A DNA stretch of 64,000 nucleotides from JAKLKS01 sp964370855. GTDB lineage: Bacteria; Planctomycetota; JAJSAM01; JAKLKS01. The notes under the pieces are model-generated. The model was not told the DNA's origin. It searched no databases and saw only the letters and a program-made list of their open reading frames with translations. Each line of letters opens with the position of its first letter. The first letter of the stretch is position 1. Positions 43,099 through 52,114 of the stretch are shown here, one piece after another. A program made the translations under genes and the position numbers. Location: contig CAYJMF010000005.1 in NCBI GenBank assembly GCA_964370855.1, positions 42,365 to 106,364 on the forward strand, in the 5' to 3' direction.

Positions 43099-45879
43099 GT
43101 GGGAACCGACGCCGAGGCCGAGCCCCCCCCCTCCCCCCTCCCCGCCCCTCCCCACTCACTCGCCGCGGAGGAGGTCCTTCGGGCCCTCGGCTCCGACGCC
43201 CGGGCCGGCCTCACCGCGGCCGCCGCCGCCGCGGCGCTGGCGCTCCATGGCCGCAACGAGCTCGCGGAGGAGCCGCGTCCCCCCTGGTGGCGGCGGTTCG
43301 CGCGGCACTTCACGGACCTCCTCATCCTCATCCTCGTCGGGGCGGCCGTGGTCTCGGCCGTCCTCGGCGAGGGCCTCGACGCCGCCGCCATCCTCGCCGT
43401 CGTCGTCCTCAACGGGGTCCTCGGCTTCGTGCAGGAGGGCCGGGCCGAGCAGGCCCTCGCGGCGCTCCGGAGGCTCGCGTCCCCCGCCGCCCGGGTCGTC
43501 CGCGACGGGCGTCCGCTCTCCCTCCCGTCCGCGGAGCTCGTGCCCGGGGACCGCATCGACCTCGAGCCCGGCGACCGCGTCCCCGCGGACCTCCGGCTCC
43601 TCTCCAGCGCCGGCCTCGGCGTGGAGGAATCCGCCCTCACGGGGGAATCGGTCCCCTCGGGGAAGGACCACCGCCCGGTGCTCGACGCGGCGACCCCGCT
43701 CGCGGACCGCGTGAACATGGCCTACATGGGGACGGCCGTCTCCGCGGGGACCGCCGGCGCCGTGGTCGTCGGGACGGGGATGGACACCGAGATCGGCCGC
43801 ATCGCCGGGATGCTCCGGAGGGTGCCCGACGAGGCCACCCCCCTCCAGAAACGCCTGGCCGAGCTCGGCCGGATGATCGTCTACGTCGTGCTAGGCATCG
43901 TCGCCGTCATCTTCGGTCTGCAGGTCCTCCGCGGTGGCGGGGTCCTCGACGCACTGATGGTGGCCGTGAGCCTCGCCGTCGCCGCGGTCCCCGAGGGGCT
44001 GGCTGCGGTCGTGACGGTGGCCCTGGCCCTGGGGCTCCAGCGCATGGCCCGGCGCAACGCCCTCATCCGCCGCCTTCCCGGCGTGGAGACCCTCGGCGCG
44101 GTGACCGTGATCTGCACCGACAAGACCGGCACCCTCACCCGCAACGAGATGACGGTCCGCGAGATCGAGGCCGGCGGACGCCGGTACGAGGTCGGCGGCA
44201 CCGGCTACGGGCCGGAAGGGGAGTTCCGCGTCGCGGGGGGGGCGGAGCCCGTGGATCCCGCCGCGGAGCCCGCCCTCCTCCGGGCCATGGCCGTCGGCGC
44301 GTGGTGCGGTCACGCGAGCGTCTCGAGGGGGACGGTCGGGAGGGACGGGGAGGCCGGAGAGGACGGGAAGGGCGCCGGCGCCGAGGGGGCATGGGAACTG
44401 GTCGGCGATCCCACCGAGGGGGCGCTGGTCGTCGCGGCGATGAAGGCCGGCGTGACGGCCGTGGACCGCGAGGATCGGATCCTCCGGGAGATCCCCTTCA
44501 GCTCCGACCGCAAGGCGATGTCGATGATCGTCCGGGGGGACGACGGGAGCCCGATCCTCTACGCCAAGGGGGCCCCCGAGGTGGTGCTCGGGATGTGCTC
44601 GGGGGAGCAGGGGCCGGAAGGGGTCCGGCCCCTCGACGACGGCCGCCGGGAGGAGATCCTCGCCGCCGCCCGGGCCATGGCGGGGAGGGCGCTCCGCGTC
44701 CTCGGCCTCGCCTTCCGGGAGGGGGGGCCGGGGGAGGAGCTCGCCGAGGAGGATCTCGTCTTCGGCGGCATCGCCGGGATGCTGGACCCGCCCCGCGAGG
44801 AGGCCCGCGCCGCCGTCGGGCGCTGCGGGAAGGCCGGCATCCGCCCCGTCATGATCACGGGGGACCACCCGGAGACGGCGGCGGCCATCGCCCGGGACCT
44901 CGGGATCCTCGGCGAGGGTGGGCGGGTGGTCGTCGGCGCCGACCTCGACGCGCTGGACGACGCGGCCCTCGCGGCCTCGGTGGAGGGGATCCCCGTCTAC
45001 GCCCGGGTGACGGCGGCCCACAAGCTCCGCATCGTGGGCGCCTGGCGGGCGCGGGGGCAGGTGGTGGCCATGACCGGCGACGGCGTGAACGACGCCCCCG
45101 CCATCCGGGCCGCCGACGTCGGCATCGCCATGGGCATCGCGGGCACCGACGTCACGAAGGAGGCGTCGGACATGGTCCTCACCGACGACAACTTCGCCTC
45201 CATCGTCAACGCCGTGGAGGAGGGGCGGACGATCTACGACAACATCCGCAAGTTCGTCCACTACCTCCTCTCCACCAACGCCGGCGAGGTGATGCTCGTC
45301 CTCGTGGCGACGCTGGCCGGGTGGCCCTTCCCGCTCTTCGCCGTCCAGATCCTCTGGATCAACCTGGTCACCGACGCCCTCCCCTCCCTCGGGCTCGGTG
45401 TGGAACGGCCGGAGCCGGACGTCATGGACCGGCCGCCCCGCCCCCCGGGGGAGAGGCTCATCACGCGGGCCCGGGGGCTCCGGATCCTCTTCTACGGGGC
45501 GCTCAACGCGGCCGCCGCGGGAACGGCCTTCCTCCTCGTGCACGGGGGACGGGCGGAGAACCTCCCGGAGGCCCGCACCGCCGCCTTCGGCACCCTCGCC
45601 TTCGCCCAGCTCCTCTTCGCCTTCGGCTGCCGGAGCGAGAGGACTCCGCTGTTCCGGCTCGGCCTCCTCTCCAACCCCTGGCTCCTCGGCGGCGTCGCTC
45701 TCTCGGCCCTGGCCCAGGTCGCGGTCATGACCGTGCCCTTCCTCATGCCGCTCTTCAAGGTCGTCCCCCTGGACGGCGCCGGGACCTGGCTCACCCTGGC
45801 CGCCCTCGCCGCGGCCCCCCTCGCGGTCATCGAGACGGCGAAGCTCGTCCGGGGGGGATTCCGCGGGGGCGGGCGCTGA
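43099..45879 (+). CDS. P-type Ca2+-transporting ATPase (P2A-like)
   Basis: A 926-residue membrane ATPase. Asp341 in DKTGTLT is the phosphorylation site; LTGES is the actuator motif and TGDGVNDAPA the hinge. The M4 PEGL motif (AVAAVPEGLAAV) and M5/M6 residues NAGEV and WINLVTDALP match SERCA/PMCA-type enzymes, so Ca2+ export is predicted. Around ten transmembrane segments are expected. GTG start at 43099 with GGAGGG upstream. The stop lies 3 nt from the stop of the convergent mgtE. Whether it carries Ca2+ or another cation such as Mn2+ is not settled by sequence alone. Confidence 0.9.
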   Translation: MGTDAEAEPPPSPLPAPPHSLAAEEVLRALGSDARAGLTAAAAAAALALHGRNELAEEPRPPWWRRFARHFTDLLILILVGAAVVSAVLGEGLDAAAILAVVVLNGVLGFVQEGRAEQALAALRRLASPAARVVRDGRPLSLPSAELVPGDRIDLEPGDRVPADLRLLSSAGLGVEESALTGESVPSGKDHRPVLDAATPLADRVNMAYMGTAVSAGTAGAVVVGTGMDTEIGRIAGMLRRVPDEATPLQKRLAELGRMIVYVVLGIVAVIFGLQVLRGGGVLDALMVAVSLAVAAVPEGLAAVVTVALALGLQRMARRNALIRRLPGVETLGAVTVICTDKTGTLTRNEMTVREIEAGGRRYEVGGTGYGPEGEFRVAGGAEPVDPAAEPALLRAMAVGAWCGHASVSRGTVGRDGEAGEDGKGAGAEGAWELVGDPTEGALVVAAMKAGVTAVDREDRILREIPFSSDRKAMSMIVRGDDGSPILYAKGAPEVVLGMCSGEQGPEGVRPLDDGRREEILAAARAMAGRALRVLGLAFREGGPGEELAEEDLVFGGIAGMLDPPREEARAAVGRCGKAGIRPVMITGDHPETAAAIARDLGILGEGGRVVVGADLDALDDAALAASVEGIPVYARVTAAHKLRIVGAWRARGQVVAMTGDGVNDAPAIRAADVGIAMGIAGTDVTKEASDMVLTDDNFASIVNAVEEGRTIYDNIRKFVHYLLSTNAGEVMLVLVATLAGWPFPLFAVQILWINLVTDALPSLGLGVERPEPDVMDRPPRPPGERLITRARGLRILFYGALNAAAAGTAFLLVHGGRAENLPEARTAAFGTLAFAQLLFAFGCRSERTPLFRLGLLSNPWLLGGVALSALAQVAVMTVPFLMPLFKVVPLDGAGTWLTLAALAAAPLAVIETAKLVRGGFRGGGR

Positions 45880-45881
45880 AC

Positions 45882-47129
45882 TCAGGAAGCCGCCGCGACG
45901 AGCAGCGTCGCGAGGCCGAGCAATGCCCCCATGCTCACCACGTCCGTGGCGGTGGTGAGGAAGATGCTGGAGGCGGTGGCGGGGTCGAAGCCGAAGCGCT
46001 GCAGCGTGAGGGGCACGAGGGCGCCGGAGATCCCGCTGGCGACGCAGGAGAGGACCATGGCCACGAGGACGACCAGGGAGAGGAGAAGCGCGTCGGGGTT
46101 GTCCTGGCCCGACGCGATGACGTACATCCCCACCGCCGCCGCCAGCCCGACCCCGGCCCCGTTGAGCATCCCGAGCAGGGCCTCCTTCCGCACGAGCGCC
46201 TTCCGGGAGCCGGGCTTCAGCTCCCCGAGGGTCATGCCGCGCAGCGTCACGGCCAGGGCCTGGCAGCCGGTGTTTCCCGACTGGCCGGCGAGCACGGGCA
46301 GGAAGAGGGCGAGGATGACGAGCCTGTCGATGGTCCCCTGGAAGATCCCCACCACAGCGGCCGCCAGGAAGGCGGTGAGGAGGTTGAGCTGGAGCCAGGG
46401 GTGGCGCATGCGGAAGCTCTGCTGCCAGGGGGTCGCGAGGCGCTCCTCCTGGTGGACGCCCACCATGCTGCCGGCCTGGAGGGAGATCTCCACGGCCTGG
46501 GCCTCGAACATGCTGTGGCCGCGGACCTTCCCGATGAGCCGGCCCGCCGTGTCCACCGCCGGGTAGACCGGGTAGTGGCGGTCGAGGACCCGCTTCATCG
46601 CGTCCACCACGGGCATGGCGGCGTGCAGGACGAAGGGATCCTTCAGCATGATCTCCCCGAGGCGCTTCTCCCGGTCGGAGAAGAGGAGATCCCGCATGGT
46701 CACGACGCCGAGGAGGTGGAGATCGGCATCCACCACCCAGATGTAGGTGATGAGGGTGGTGCGGACGAGCTCGCGGAGGGCCTCCACGGTCTCGGCCACG
46801 GTCCGCTCCGGGGGGAAGGAGCCGACGGCGGGCTCCATCATGCGGCCGACGGCCCGCTCGTCGTAGAGGGCGTTCCTCTGCCACTGGCGGGTCCACTCCG
46901 GGGGGGCGGCGGCGAAGGCCCCCTCGCGGGCCCCGTCGGGGAGGAGCGGGAGGATGTCCTGGACGAAGGCCTGGGGGAGCCGCTGGAAGGCGGCGGCGAT
47001 GGCGGGCCCGTCCATCCCCGCCAGGGCCGCGGCGGCGGCCCGCGCGTCGCGGGAGCCCACGGCGTCGTCGAGGGCGGAACGAGGGGGGGCGGGGGGCGGC
47101 GGCGCGATCTTCGGATCCGTCGGTTCCAT
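45882..47129 (-). CDS. mgtE: Magnesium transporter MgtE
   Basis: A 415-residue protein with MgtE layout: N-domain (helical, about 25-80), two CBS domains (about 90-215, containing YIWVVDADLHLLGVV and YPVYPAVDTAGRLIG) and five transmembrane segments with the signature AGQSGNTGCQALAVTL. It imports Mg2+ and is gated by Mg2+ binding to the cytosolic domains. ATG at 47129 with GGAGGAGA about 8 nt upstream. It is convergent with the P-type ATPase gene. The N-domain is shorter than in Thermus MgtE but otherwise typical. Confidence 0.92.
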   Translation of the reverse strand: MEPTDPKIAPPPPAPPRSALDDAVGSRDARAAAAALAGMDGPAIAAAFQRLPQAFVQDILPLLPDGAREGAFAAAPPEWTRQWQRNALYDERAVGRMMEPAVGSFPPERTVAETVEALRELVRTTLITYIWVVDADLHLLGVVTMRDLLFSDREKRLGEIMLKDPFVLHAAMPVVDAMKRVLDRHYPVYPAVDTAGRLIGKVRGHSMFEAQAVEISLQAGSMVGVHQEERLATPWQQSFRMRHPWLQLNLLTAFLAAAVVGIFQGTIDRLVILALFLPVLAGQSGNTGCQALAVTLRGMTLGELKPGSRKALVRKEALLGMLNGAGVGLAAAVGMYVIASGQDNPDALLLSLVVLVAMVLSCVASGISGALVPLTLQRFGFDPATASSIFLTTATDVVSMGALLGLATLLVAAAS

Positions 47130-47236
47130 GGGCCCTTCTCCTCCGGGAGCGGCGGCGAGAGCCGCGGCCGGGCGGGCATTCTAGCCGGGCGGGGCGCCCG
47201 TCAAGGCGGGACCGTGATTCCGGAGCCTCCCCCCGC

Positions 47237-47242
47237 TAGGAT
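47237..47242 (+). promoter_or_regulatory. TAGGAT -10-like box before the secreted-protein gene
   Basis: The box lies 44 bases before the ATG at 47287 and matches the TAGGAT boxes elsewhere. No clear -35 at 17 bases upstream. Confidence 0.35.
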
Positions 47243-47286
47243 CCCCCGCCCGGGCCGGATCCTCGCGGGCCCGCAAGGAGGACGCC

Positions 47287-48225
47287 ATGCGCAGCGCCGC
47301 CCCCGTCGTGCTCGCCCTCGGCCTGCTCCTGCCCGCCGCCGCCGCCGCGGCGGCCGCGACGAAGGCCCCCCTCGCGGTCTCCGAGAAGTACGCGGACCGG
47401 TTCGTCTTCGAGGCCGGCTTCGGGTGGGACACCCTGCCCTCTGCGAAGGTGAAGGCGACATTCACGGTCCCCTTCGATCCCCTCTTCACCGGCGAGGAGT
47501 CCCCCGCCACCGTCGTCTCCTTCCTCCTGGGCGACCTCGCCTTCGAGTCCACCCTCGGGGAGGCCGCGAAGTACGTCCCCGGGAGGAGCGCCTCCTGGGT
47601 GGTGATCGACGACTTCACGGGGAAGCCCTTCCTCCGGGTGAAGGCCGCGTGGAAGAACGGCGTCCTCAAGGTCGTCGCCGGCGCGAAGGGGGAGGCGGGG
47701 GCCTACTCCGACTTCTACGTGGGCGAGGAGGACCTCGTCATCGACGGGGACGTCCTCGACGCGAGCCTCTCCTTCGGGAGAGCGGAGTACGAGTTCACGG
47801 GGGGGCTCTCGGGGATCGCCGACACCTCGGTCAAGGTCAAGGCCGGCGACGAGTACGACGTCTCGAAGGTCACCCTCGCCGGGACGGCGGACCTCGCCTC
47901 GCAACCCGAGGACTTCGACGCCCCCCTCGTGGACATCTTCGAGCCCTTCCAGGACGACGAGCTCGACACCGTCCCGGCGGAGGTCGTGTGGTCCGCCTAC
48001 GATGACACCAGCCTCGCCGTCCTGGAGTTCCGGGTGAACGGCGGTGCGTGGACGCCCCTCGGCGCCGAGGTCGTCGTCGATCCCGACTTCGGCGACGCGT
48101 CGGCGGAGGGGACCTTCGCGGTGGACACCTCCGCGGGCGGCCCCTTCACCGTGGAGATCCGGGCCCTGGACGCCTTCGGGAAGGAGACCGTGGAGTCCGT
48201 GGACTTCACCGTGGTCCTGCCCTAG
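47287..48225 (+). CDS. Secreted protein of unknown function
   Basis: A 312-residue protein with a Sec signal peptide (MRSAAPVVLALGLLLPAAAA). The rest is beta-rich with repeated short strands (KVKATFTVPFDP, SFGRAEYEFTGGLSG, KVTLAGTADLASQ) and a C-terminal Ig-like part (VEIRALDAFGKETVESVDF), reminiscent of a bacterial Ig or chitobiase-type domain. No family is recognised. It probably works outside the inner membrane. GCAAGGAGGACGCC gives the ribosome site. The gene ends 4 nt into the convergent tag gene. Confidence 0.75.
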   Translation: MRSAAPVVLALGLLLPAAAAAAAATKAPLAVSEKYADRFVFEAGFGWDTLPSAKVKATFTVPFDPLFTGEESPATVVSFLLGDLAFESTLGEAAKYVPGRSASWVVIDDFTGKPFLRVKAAWKNGVLKVVAGAKGEAGAYSDFYVGEEDLVIDGDVLDASLSFGRAEYEFTGGLSGIADTSVKVKAGDEYDVSKVTLAGTADLASQPEDFDAPLVDIFEPFQDDELDTVPAEVVWSAYDDTSLAVLEFRVNGGAWTPLGAEVVVDPDFGDASAEGTFAVDTSAGGPFTVEIRALDAFGKETVESVDFTVVLP

Positions 48226-48797
48226 TCCCTCTCCCCCATCGCCGCCACGACGGCGTGGCGGGGGCAGTCCACGGGGTGGTCGTTCACCATCCCGACGGCC
48301 TGCATCATCGCGTAGCAGATGGTGGGGCCGACGAAGGTGAAGCCGCGGCGCTTGAGGTCCTTCGAGAGGGCGTCGGATTCCGGCGTCGTGGCGGGGATGT
48401 CCCGCAGGGACTTCCGCCGCCCCTGGATCGGCCTCCCGCCGACGAAGCTCCAGAGGTGGGCGTCGAAGGTGCCCCGCTCCTTCGCCACCGCGAGGAAGGC
48501 CTTCGCGTTGCGCACGGCGCCGGCGACCTTGAGCCGGTTCCGCACGATGCCCGGGTCGAGGAGCAGCCGCTCCACGCGGGCCGGGGTGAAGCGGGCCACC
48601 TTCCCCGGGTCGAACCCCTCGAACACCTCGCGATAGCGCTCCCGCTTCCGGAGGATCGTCTCCCAGGAGAGGCCGGCCTGCGCGCCCTCGAGGATCAGGA
48701 ACTCGAAGAGGAGGGGATCCTTGTGGACGGGCACCCCCCACTCCTCGTCGTGGTAGCGGGCGTAGAGGGGGAGGTGGGAGCCGAAGCAGCGGTCCAT
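48222..48797 (-). CDS. tag: DNA-3-methyladenine glycosylase I
   Basis: A 191-residue TagA-type glycosylase that excises 3-methyladenine from DNA (base-excision repair). Length matches the family (E. coli Tag 187). Cys4 and the His in HLPLYARYHDEEWG, together with the late DHPVDCPRH, fit the structural Zn site. The helix-hairpin-like GLSWETILRKRERYREVF and the conserved FVGPTICYAMMQAVGMVNDH are also present. ATG at 48797; a TAGGAT box lies 45 bases upstream. It stands apart in the backbone, convergent with the secreted-protein gene. Confidence 0.92.
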   Translation of the reverse strand: MDRCFGSHLPLYARYHDEEWGVPVHKDPLLFEFLILEGAQAGLSWETILRKRERYREVFEGFDPGKVARFTPARVERLLLDPGIVRNRLKVAGAVRNAKAFLAVAKERGTFDAHLWSFVGGRPIQGRRKSLRDIPATTPESDALSKDLKRRGFTFVGPTICYAMMQAVGMVNDHPVDCPRHAVVAAMGERD

Positions 48798-48842
48798 GGA
48801 GGGGGTCCTGGGTGGGAAGCGGGGGATCGGAATCGGGAGGAC

Positions 48843-48848
48843 ATCCTA
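48843..48848 (-). promoter_or_regulatory. TAGGAT -10-like box before tag
   Basis: On the minus strand the TAGGAT hexamer lies 45 bases before the ATG of tag. Same sequence as at 40120, 47237 and 59024. No -35 is clear. Confidence 0.35.
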
Positions 48849-48969
48849 CCGCGGACGGGGAGGCCGCGGCGGCGGAGGCGTGGGCCGGGGACCGGGCCGC
48901 ATCGCCCCCCCGCTGACCCGCTTCTCCCGGACCCCTCCCCGCCCTACAATCCGGCCGGGAGGTGAACCC

Positions 48970-51090
48970 GTGGGATGGCCGACGAAGCGCCGGGCCGGGC
49001 CATGGCTCCTCGCCGCAACCCTCCTCCTCTCCGCGCCCTCCCCCGCGACGGCGGAGGAGGAGACCCCCCGGCGCCGCATCGCGAAGCTGAAGGACCGCCT
49101 CCGCACCGGGTCCGTCGAGGAGCGCCGCGCCGCCGTGGAGAAGCTGGTCGCCATGGACTCCGCCCTCTCCATCCTCCCCCTCGAGGAGGCGGTCCAGGGG
49201 AGCGTCGTCGCCATGGACCGCGGGGCGAAGGCCTTCGACAGGGTGGACAAGGAGCTCACCGACGCCGCCGTGGCCCTCATGCGGGCGCGCCGCAACGGCT
49301 CCCTCTACGTCAGCTCCTACCTCGCCGACCTCCGCGCCGTGCAGGAGCGATGGCAGGTCCAGGCCGACGGGATGCGGGGGCACCTCGACGTCCTCCTCCT
49401 GGCCGGGGCGGGGTTCTCGAAGTTCCGCAACCCCGGCGCCGTGGACCGCATCGCCGCCGGGGCGAAGGGGGAGCGCGATCCGCTCCTCCGCCAGATGTAC
49501 GTCGCGGCCCTCGCCGACATCGGCGATCCCGCCCGCATCCCCCTCCTCGTGGAGCTCCTCTCTGATTTCGACGCCCGCGTCCGCGCCGTGGCGGCCCGGG
49601 GCCTCGGCCGCTTCCTCCCCCGCGCCGCCACCCTCGACCCCCTGGTGAAGGCCGCCGCGGACAGGTCCTGGCAGGTGCGCATGGCGGCCTGCGAGTCCCT
49701 CGCCCGGTTCCCCCTGGACGTCGCCGTCCCCGCCCTGGCCGGGGCCATGGCCCGCGAGGAGGGGGAGACGGCGCTCCGCGTGGACTCCCTCCTCCGCTCC
49801 CTCACGGGCGCCTCCTTCCACGGCGACGCCCGGGGCTGGGCGAAATGGTGGGAGGAGCACCGCGAGGAGATCCTCTCCGGCGCCTTCGATCCGCCAAAGG
49901 AGCCGGCGGCCGAGGAGGGGGGCGCCGTCACCGAGGCGACCTTCTTCCGCATCCCCCTGGAATCGCGCAACGTGCTGATCCTGCTCGACTTCTCCGGCTC
50001 CATGTTCGAGGACATGGTGCTGACGGACGAGCGGGCCGACTCCCTCCGCTCCCGCCACGCCCTCCCGAAGACGCGCCTCGGGTACGCCAGGGCCGAGACC
50101 ATCGGCGTCCTCGAGTCCCTGCCCGAGAAGGCCCGCTTCAACATCCTCGTCTACCACGACGGCCTTTCCCGGTTCTCGGAGAGGGCCCAGACCCTCACCC
50201 CCGCCTCCCGCAGGAGGGCCATCCAGTGGATCCTGGCCGAGGAGACGGGGGCGATGACGAACATCTGGGCGGGGCTCCGCGGCGCCTTCGGCGACCACCT
50301 CTCCCCGGGCGGCAACTCCCGCTTCGACGATCTCCCCGACACCATCCTCTTCCTCACCGACGGCGTGCCCACCAACGGCCGCTTCCAGGACCGGGCCTCC
50401 ATCGTGGACCTGGTGCGCCTGTGGAACGCCTCCGCAGGCGCGGTGGTCCACTGCGTGGGGATGGGAGCGGAGCACGACGCCGAGCTCCTGGCCGCCGTGG
50501 CGAAGGCCACGGGCGGGTTCCACATGGACCTGAACACGGGGAAGATCGCGCAGGCCGGGGTGCGCCCCGCCGTGCCCCAGGAGGAGCGGACGCGGACGGC
50601 GGCGGGCTGCGTGGAGCGGCTCGCCCGGGGGCTCCAATCGGACCGCTTCGAGCGGCGCGTCGCCGCCCTCGGCCGGCTGCACCGGCTCTGGCAGTGGAGC
50701 GACGGGCTCGTGCCCCACCTCGGGAAGGCGCTGCTCGACGAGGACACGGAGGTCGTCCTCGCCGCCGCCGACGCCCTCGTGCGGGCGGGGCCGGGGGCGG
50801 TGGGCGTTCTCCTCGAGGGGATGGCGCGGACCGAAGGGGCCGTGGACGGCTACCTGCGGGACGCCCTCGAGCGCCGCCGCGACGGCGCCCTCGACCTCGT
50901 GCCCGGCCTCGCCGCGGTGCTGGCCGACCCCGCATCGCCTCGGCGCGTCGAGGCGGCCCACGCCCTCGGCGCCCTCGGCGGCGCGGCCTCGGGGGCGGAG
51001 GACGCCCTCGCCGCGGCCTCCGGCGACGCCGGCCCCCTCGGCGCGGCGGCCAGGGAGGCGCTGGAGCGGATCAGGGCCGACGACGAGTAG
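48970..51090 (+). CDS. Secreted HEAT-repeat plus von Willebrand A protein
   Basis: A 706-residue exported protein. After a signal peptide (GPWLLAATLLLSAPSPATA), an N-terminal helical part leads to HEAT-like repeats (about 170-310), then the linker WAKWWEEHREEI and a von Willebrand A domain (LILLDFSGSMFED = MIDAS DxSxS motif, then LFLTDGVPTNGR). More HEAT-like repeats close the protein. The HEAT/VWA combination is typical of planctomycete secretome proteins; a binding or sensing role outside the cytoplasm is inferred. GTG start at 48970 with GGAGGTGA. A paralogue with a Cys-rich N-terminus lies at 61070. Its 3' end overlaps fur by 20 nt, tail to tail. Confidence 0.88.
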   Translation: MGWPTKRRAGPWLLAATLLLSAPSPATAEEETPRRRIAKLKDRLRTGSVEERRAAVEKLVAMDSALSILPLEEAVQGSVVAMDRGAKAFDRVDKELTDAAVALMRARRNGSLYVSSYLADLRAVQERWQVQADGMRGHLDVLLLAGAGFSKFRNPGAVDRIAAGAKGERDPLLRQMYVAALADIGDPARIPLLVELLSDFDARVRAVAARGLGRFLPRAATLDPLVKAAADRSWQVRMAACESLARFPLDVAVPALAGAMAREEGETALRVDSLLRSLTGASFHGDARGWAKWWEEHREEILSGAFDPPKEPAAEEGGAVTEATFFRIPLESRNVLILLDFSGSMFEDMVLTDERADSLRSRHALPKTRLGYARAETIGVLESLPEKARFNILVYHDGLSRFSERAQTLTPASRRRAIQWILAEETGAMTNIWAGLRGAFGDHLSPGGNSRFDDLPDTILFLTDGVPTNGRFQDRASIVDLVRLWNASAGAVVHCVGMGAEHDAELLAAVAKATGGFHMDLNTGKIAQAGVRPAVPQEERTRTAAGCVERLARGLQSDRFERRVAALGRLHRLWQWSDGLVPHLGKALLDEDTEVVLAAADALVRAGPGAVGVLLEGMARTEGAVDGYLRDALERRRDGALDLVPGLAAVLADPASPRRVEAAHALGALGGAASGAEDALAAASGDAGPLGAAAREALERIRADDE

Positions 51091-51520
51091 CGCATTCCCG
51101 GCAGACCCCCCGGAAGATCACCTGCGCCTCGTCGGCCCGCCCGAACCTCCGCGGGAGGTCGAGGCAGGGCTTCCGCCCTTCGGCGCAGGGGACGTCGGCC
51201 ACGGCGCCGCACCTCCGGCAGACGAAGTGGTGGTGCCAGTCGGCGCGGGCCTCGTGGAGGGCGCGGCCGGGGCCGGCGTCGGCGCGGAGCACGACCCCCG
51301 CCCCGGCGAGATCGGCGAGGGCGTTGTAGACCGTCATCCGCGAGACCCGGGAGCCCGCCGCCGCGAGGGCGGCGAGGACCTCGTCGGCGGAGCGGTGGCC
51401 CCCGAGCCCGCGGAGGGCTGCGTAGACCTCGCGGCGCGGGCGGGTGAGCCGGAGCCCCCCCCGCCGCAGCGCCGCCGCGAGCCCCCCGTCGGTCAGGACG
51501 CCTGGACGCGGAGCATCCAT
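51071..51520 (-). CDS. Fur-family metalloregulator (Fur/PerR-like)
   Basis: A 149-residue Fur-type repressor: winged-helix part (GGLRLTRPRREVYAALRG, VSRMTVYNALADL) and a dimerisation part with two CxxC pairs (CRRCG, CREC) and HHH before the first pair. Both structural zinc pairs are intact. Whether it senses iron or peroxide cannot be told from sequence. Its first 28 bases overlap the end of dps, so the two are coupled: dps first, then the regulator. Twin palindromes overlapping the dps promoter would suit its binding. Confidence 0.9.
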   Translation of the reverse strand: MDAPRPGVLTDGGLAAALRRGGLRLTRPRREVYAALRGLGGHRSADEVLAALAAAGSRVSRMTVYNALADLAGAGVVLRADAGPGRALHEARADWHHHFVCRRCGAVADVPCAEGRKPCLDLPRRFGRADEAQVIFRGVCRECATRRRP

Positions 51521-51966
51521 GCCTGCTTCTCCACCCCGGCGAGGATGCCGATGGCCATGTCCTCGGAGACGGCGTCGACCTCGCCGAGGCGCTCCTGCGC
51601 GGCGCGCAGGCGGACGGCGAAGGCCTCCACCCGCGCGAGCAGGAGGGAGACGGCGTCGGGACCGGCGAGCATGCCCGCGGGCATCTCCTCCACCCGGGTC
51701 GCCCCCGCCACCGTGGAGAGCCGCCCGTCGGCGAAAACGCGGAGCGCCAGGATGCGCTCGGCGATCTCGTCGTACCAGGCGCGGTACTCCGCGGTCATCG
51801 CGTCGAAGAGCGCGTGGAGCGGGGCGAACTGCGGGCCTTCCACGTTCCAGTGGGCCTGCTTGCAGGCCAGCGAGAGGGCGACGAGGTCGGCGAGGACGGG
51901 GGAGAGGATCTCCGCGGCGGGTCCGCGGAAGGACGGGGCGGGCTTCGGGGTGCGGGCGGGCTTCAT
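51493..51966 (-). CDS. dps: Dps-type DNA-protecting ferritin
   Basis: A 157-residue Dps: LVALSLACKQAHWNVEGPQF holds the ferroxidase His and Trp, and HALFDAMTAEYRAWYDEIAE the Asp and Glu ligands. It forms a twelve-mer that stores iron and protects DNA from peroxide. The ATG at 51966 has AAGGAGG. A basic N-terminal tail (MKPARTPKPAP) could help bind DNA. The gene overlaps fur at its end and shares an AT-rich promoter with twin palindromes. Confidence 0.92.
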   Translation of the reverse strand: MKPARTPKPAPSFRGPAAEILSPVLADLVALSLACKQAHWNVEGPQFAPLHALFDAMTAEYRAWYDEIAERILALRVFADGRLSTVAGATRVEEMPAGMLAGPDAVSLLLARVEAFAVRLRAAQERLGEVDAVSEDMAIGILAGVEKQAWMLRVQAS

Positions 51967-51991
51967 GGCGGGGCCTCCTTTTTTTACTTTA

Positions 51992-52023
51992 TACAATGTA
52001 CGTCATACCTTGGACAATGTCAA
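51992..52023 (-). promoter_or_regulatory. dps promoter with two 9-bp palindromes
   Basis: On the minus strand TTGACA (52023-52018) and TACATT (52000-51995) are separated by 17 bases. Two palindromes, TACAaTGTA (51992-52000) and GACAaTGTC (52013-52021), lie 21 bases apart, exactly two helical turns, and overlap the -10 and -35. This is the layout of an operator for a dimeric repressor, most likely the Fur-like protein encoded here. The region is strikingly AT-rich compared with the surroundings. Confidence 0.65.
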
Positions 52024-52114
52024 AACAAATCCGGGGATCCCGGCCGGTGATTCGTGACACCGGACACGGGGGAAAGAACCCCTTCCGGGGGGGGCCGGGC
52101 CGGAGAATCCCGGC

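Noticed and set aside
43287..48005. Very long open frame overlapping the ATPase, mgtE and secreted-protein genes
   Set aside because: It is an out-of-frame consequence of extreme GC bias; it lacks protein-like composition and crosses several well supported genes.
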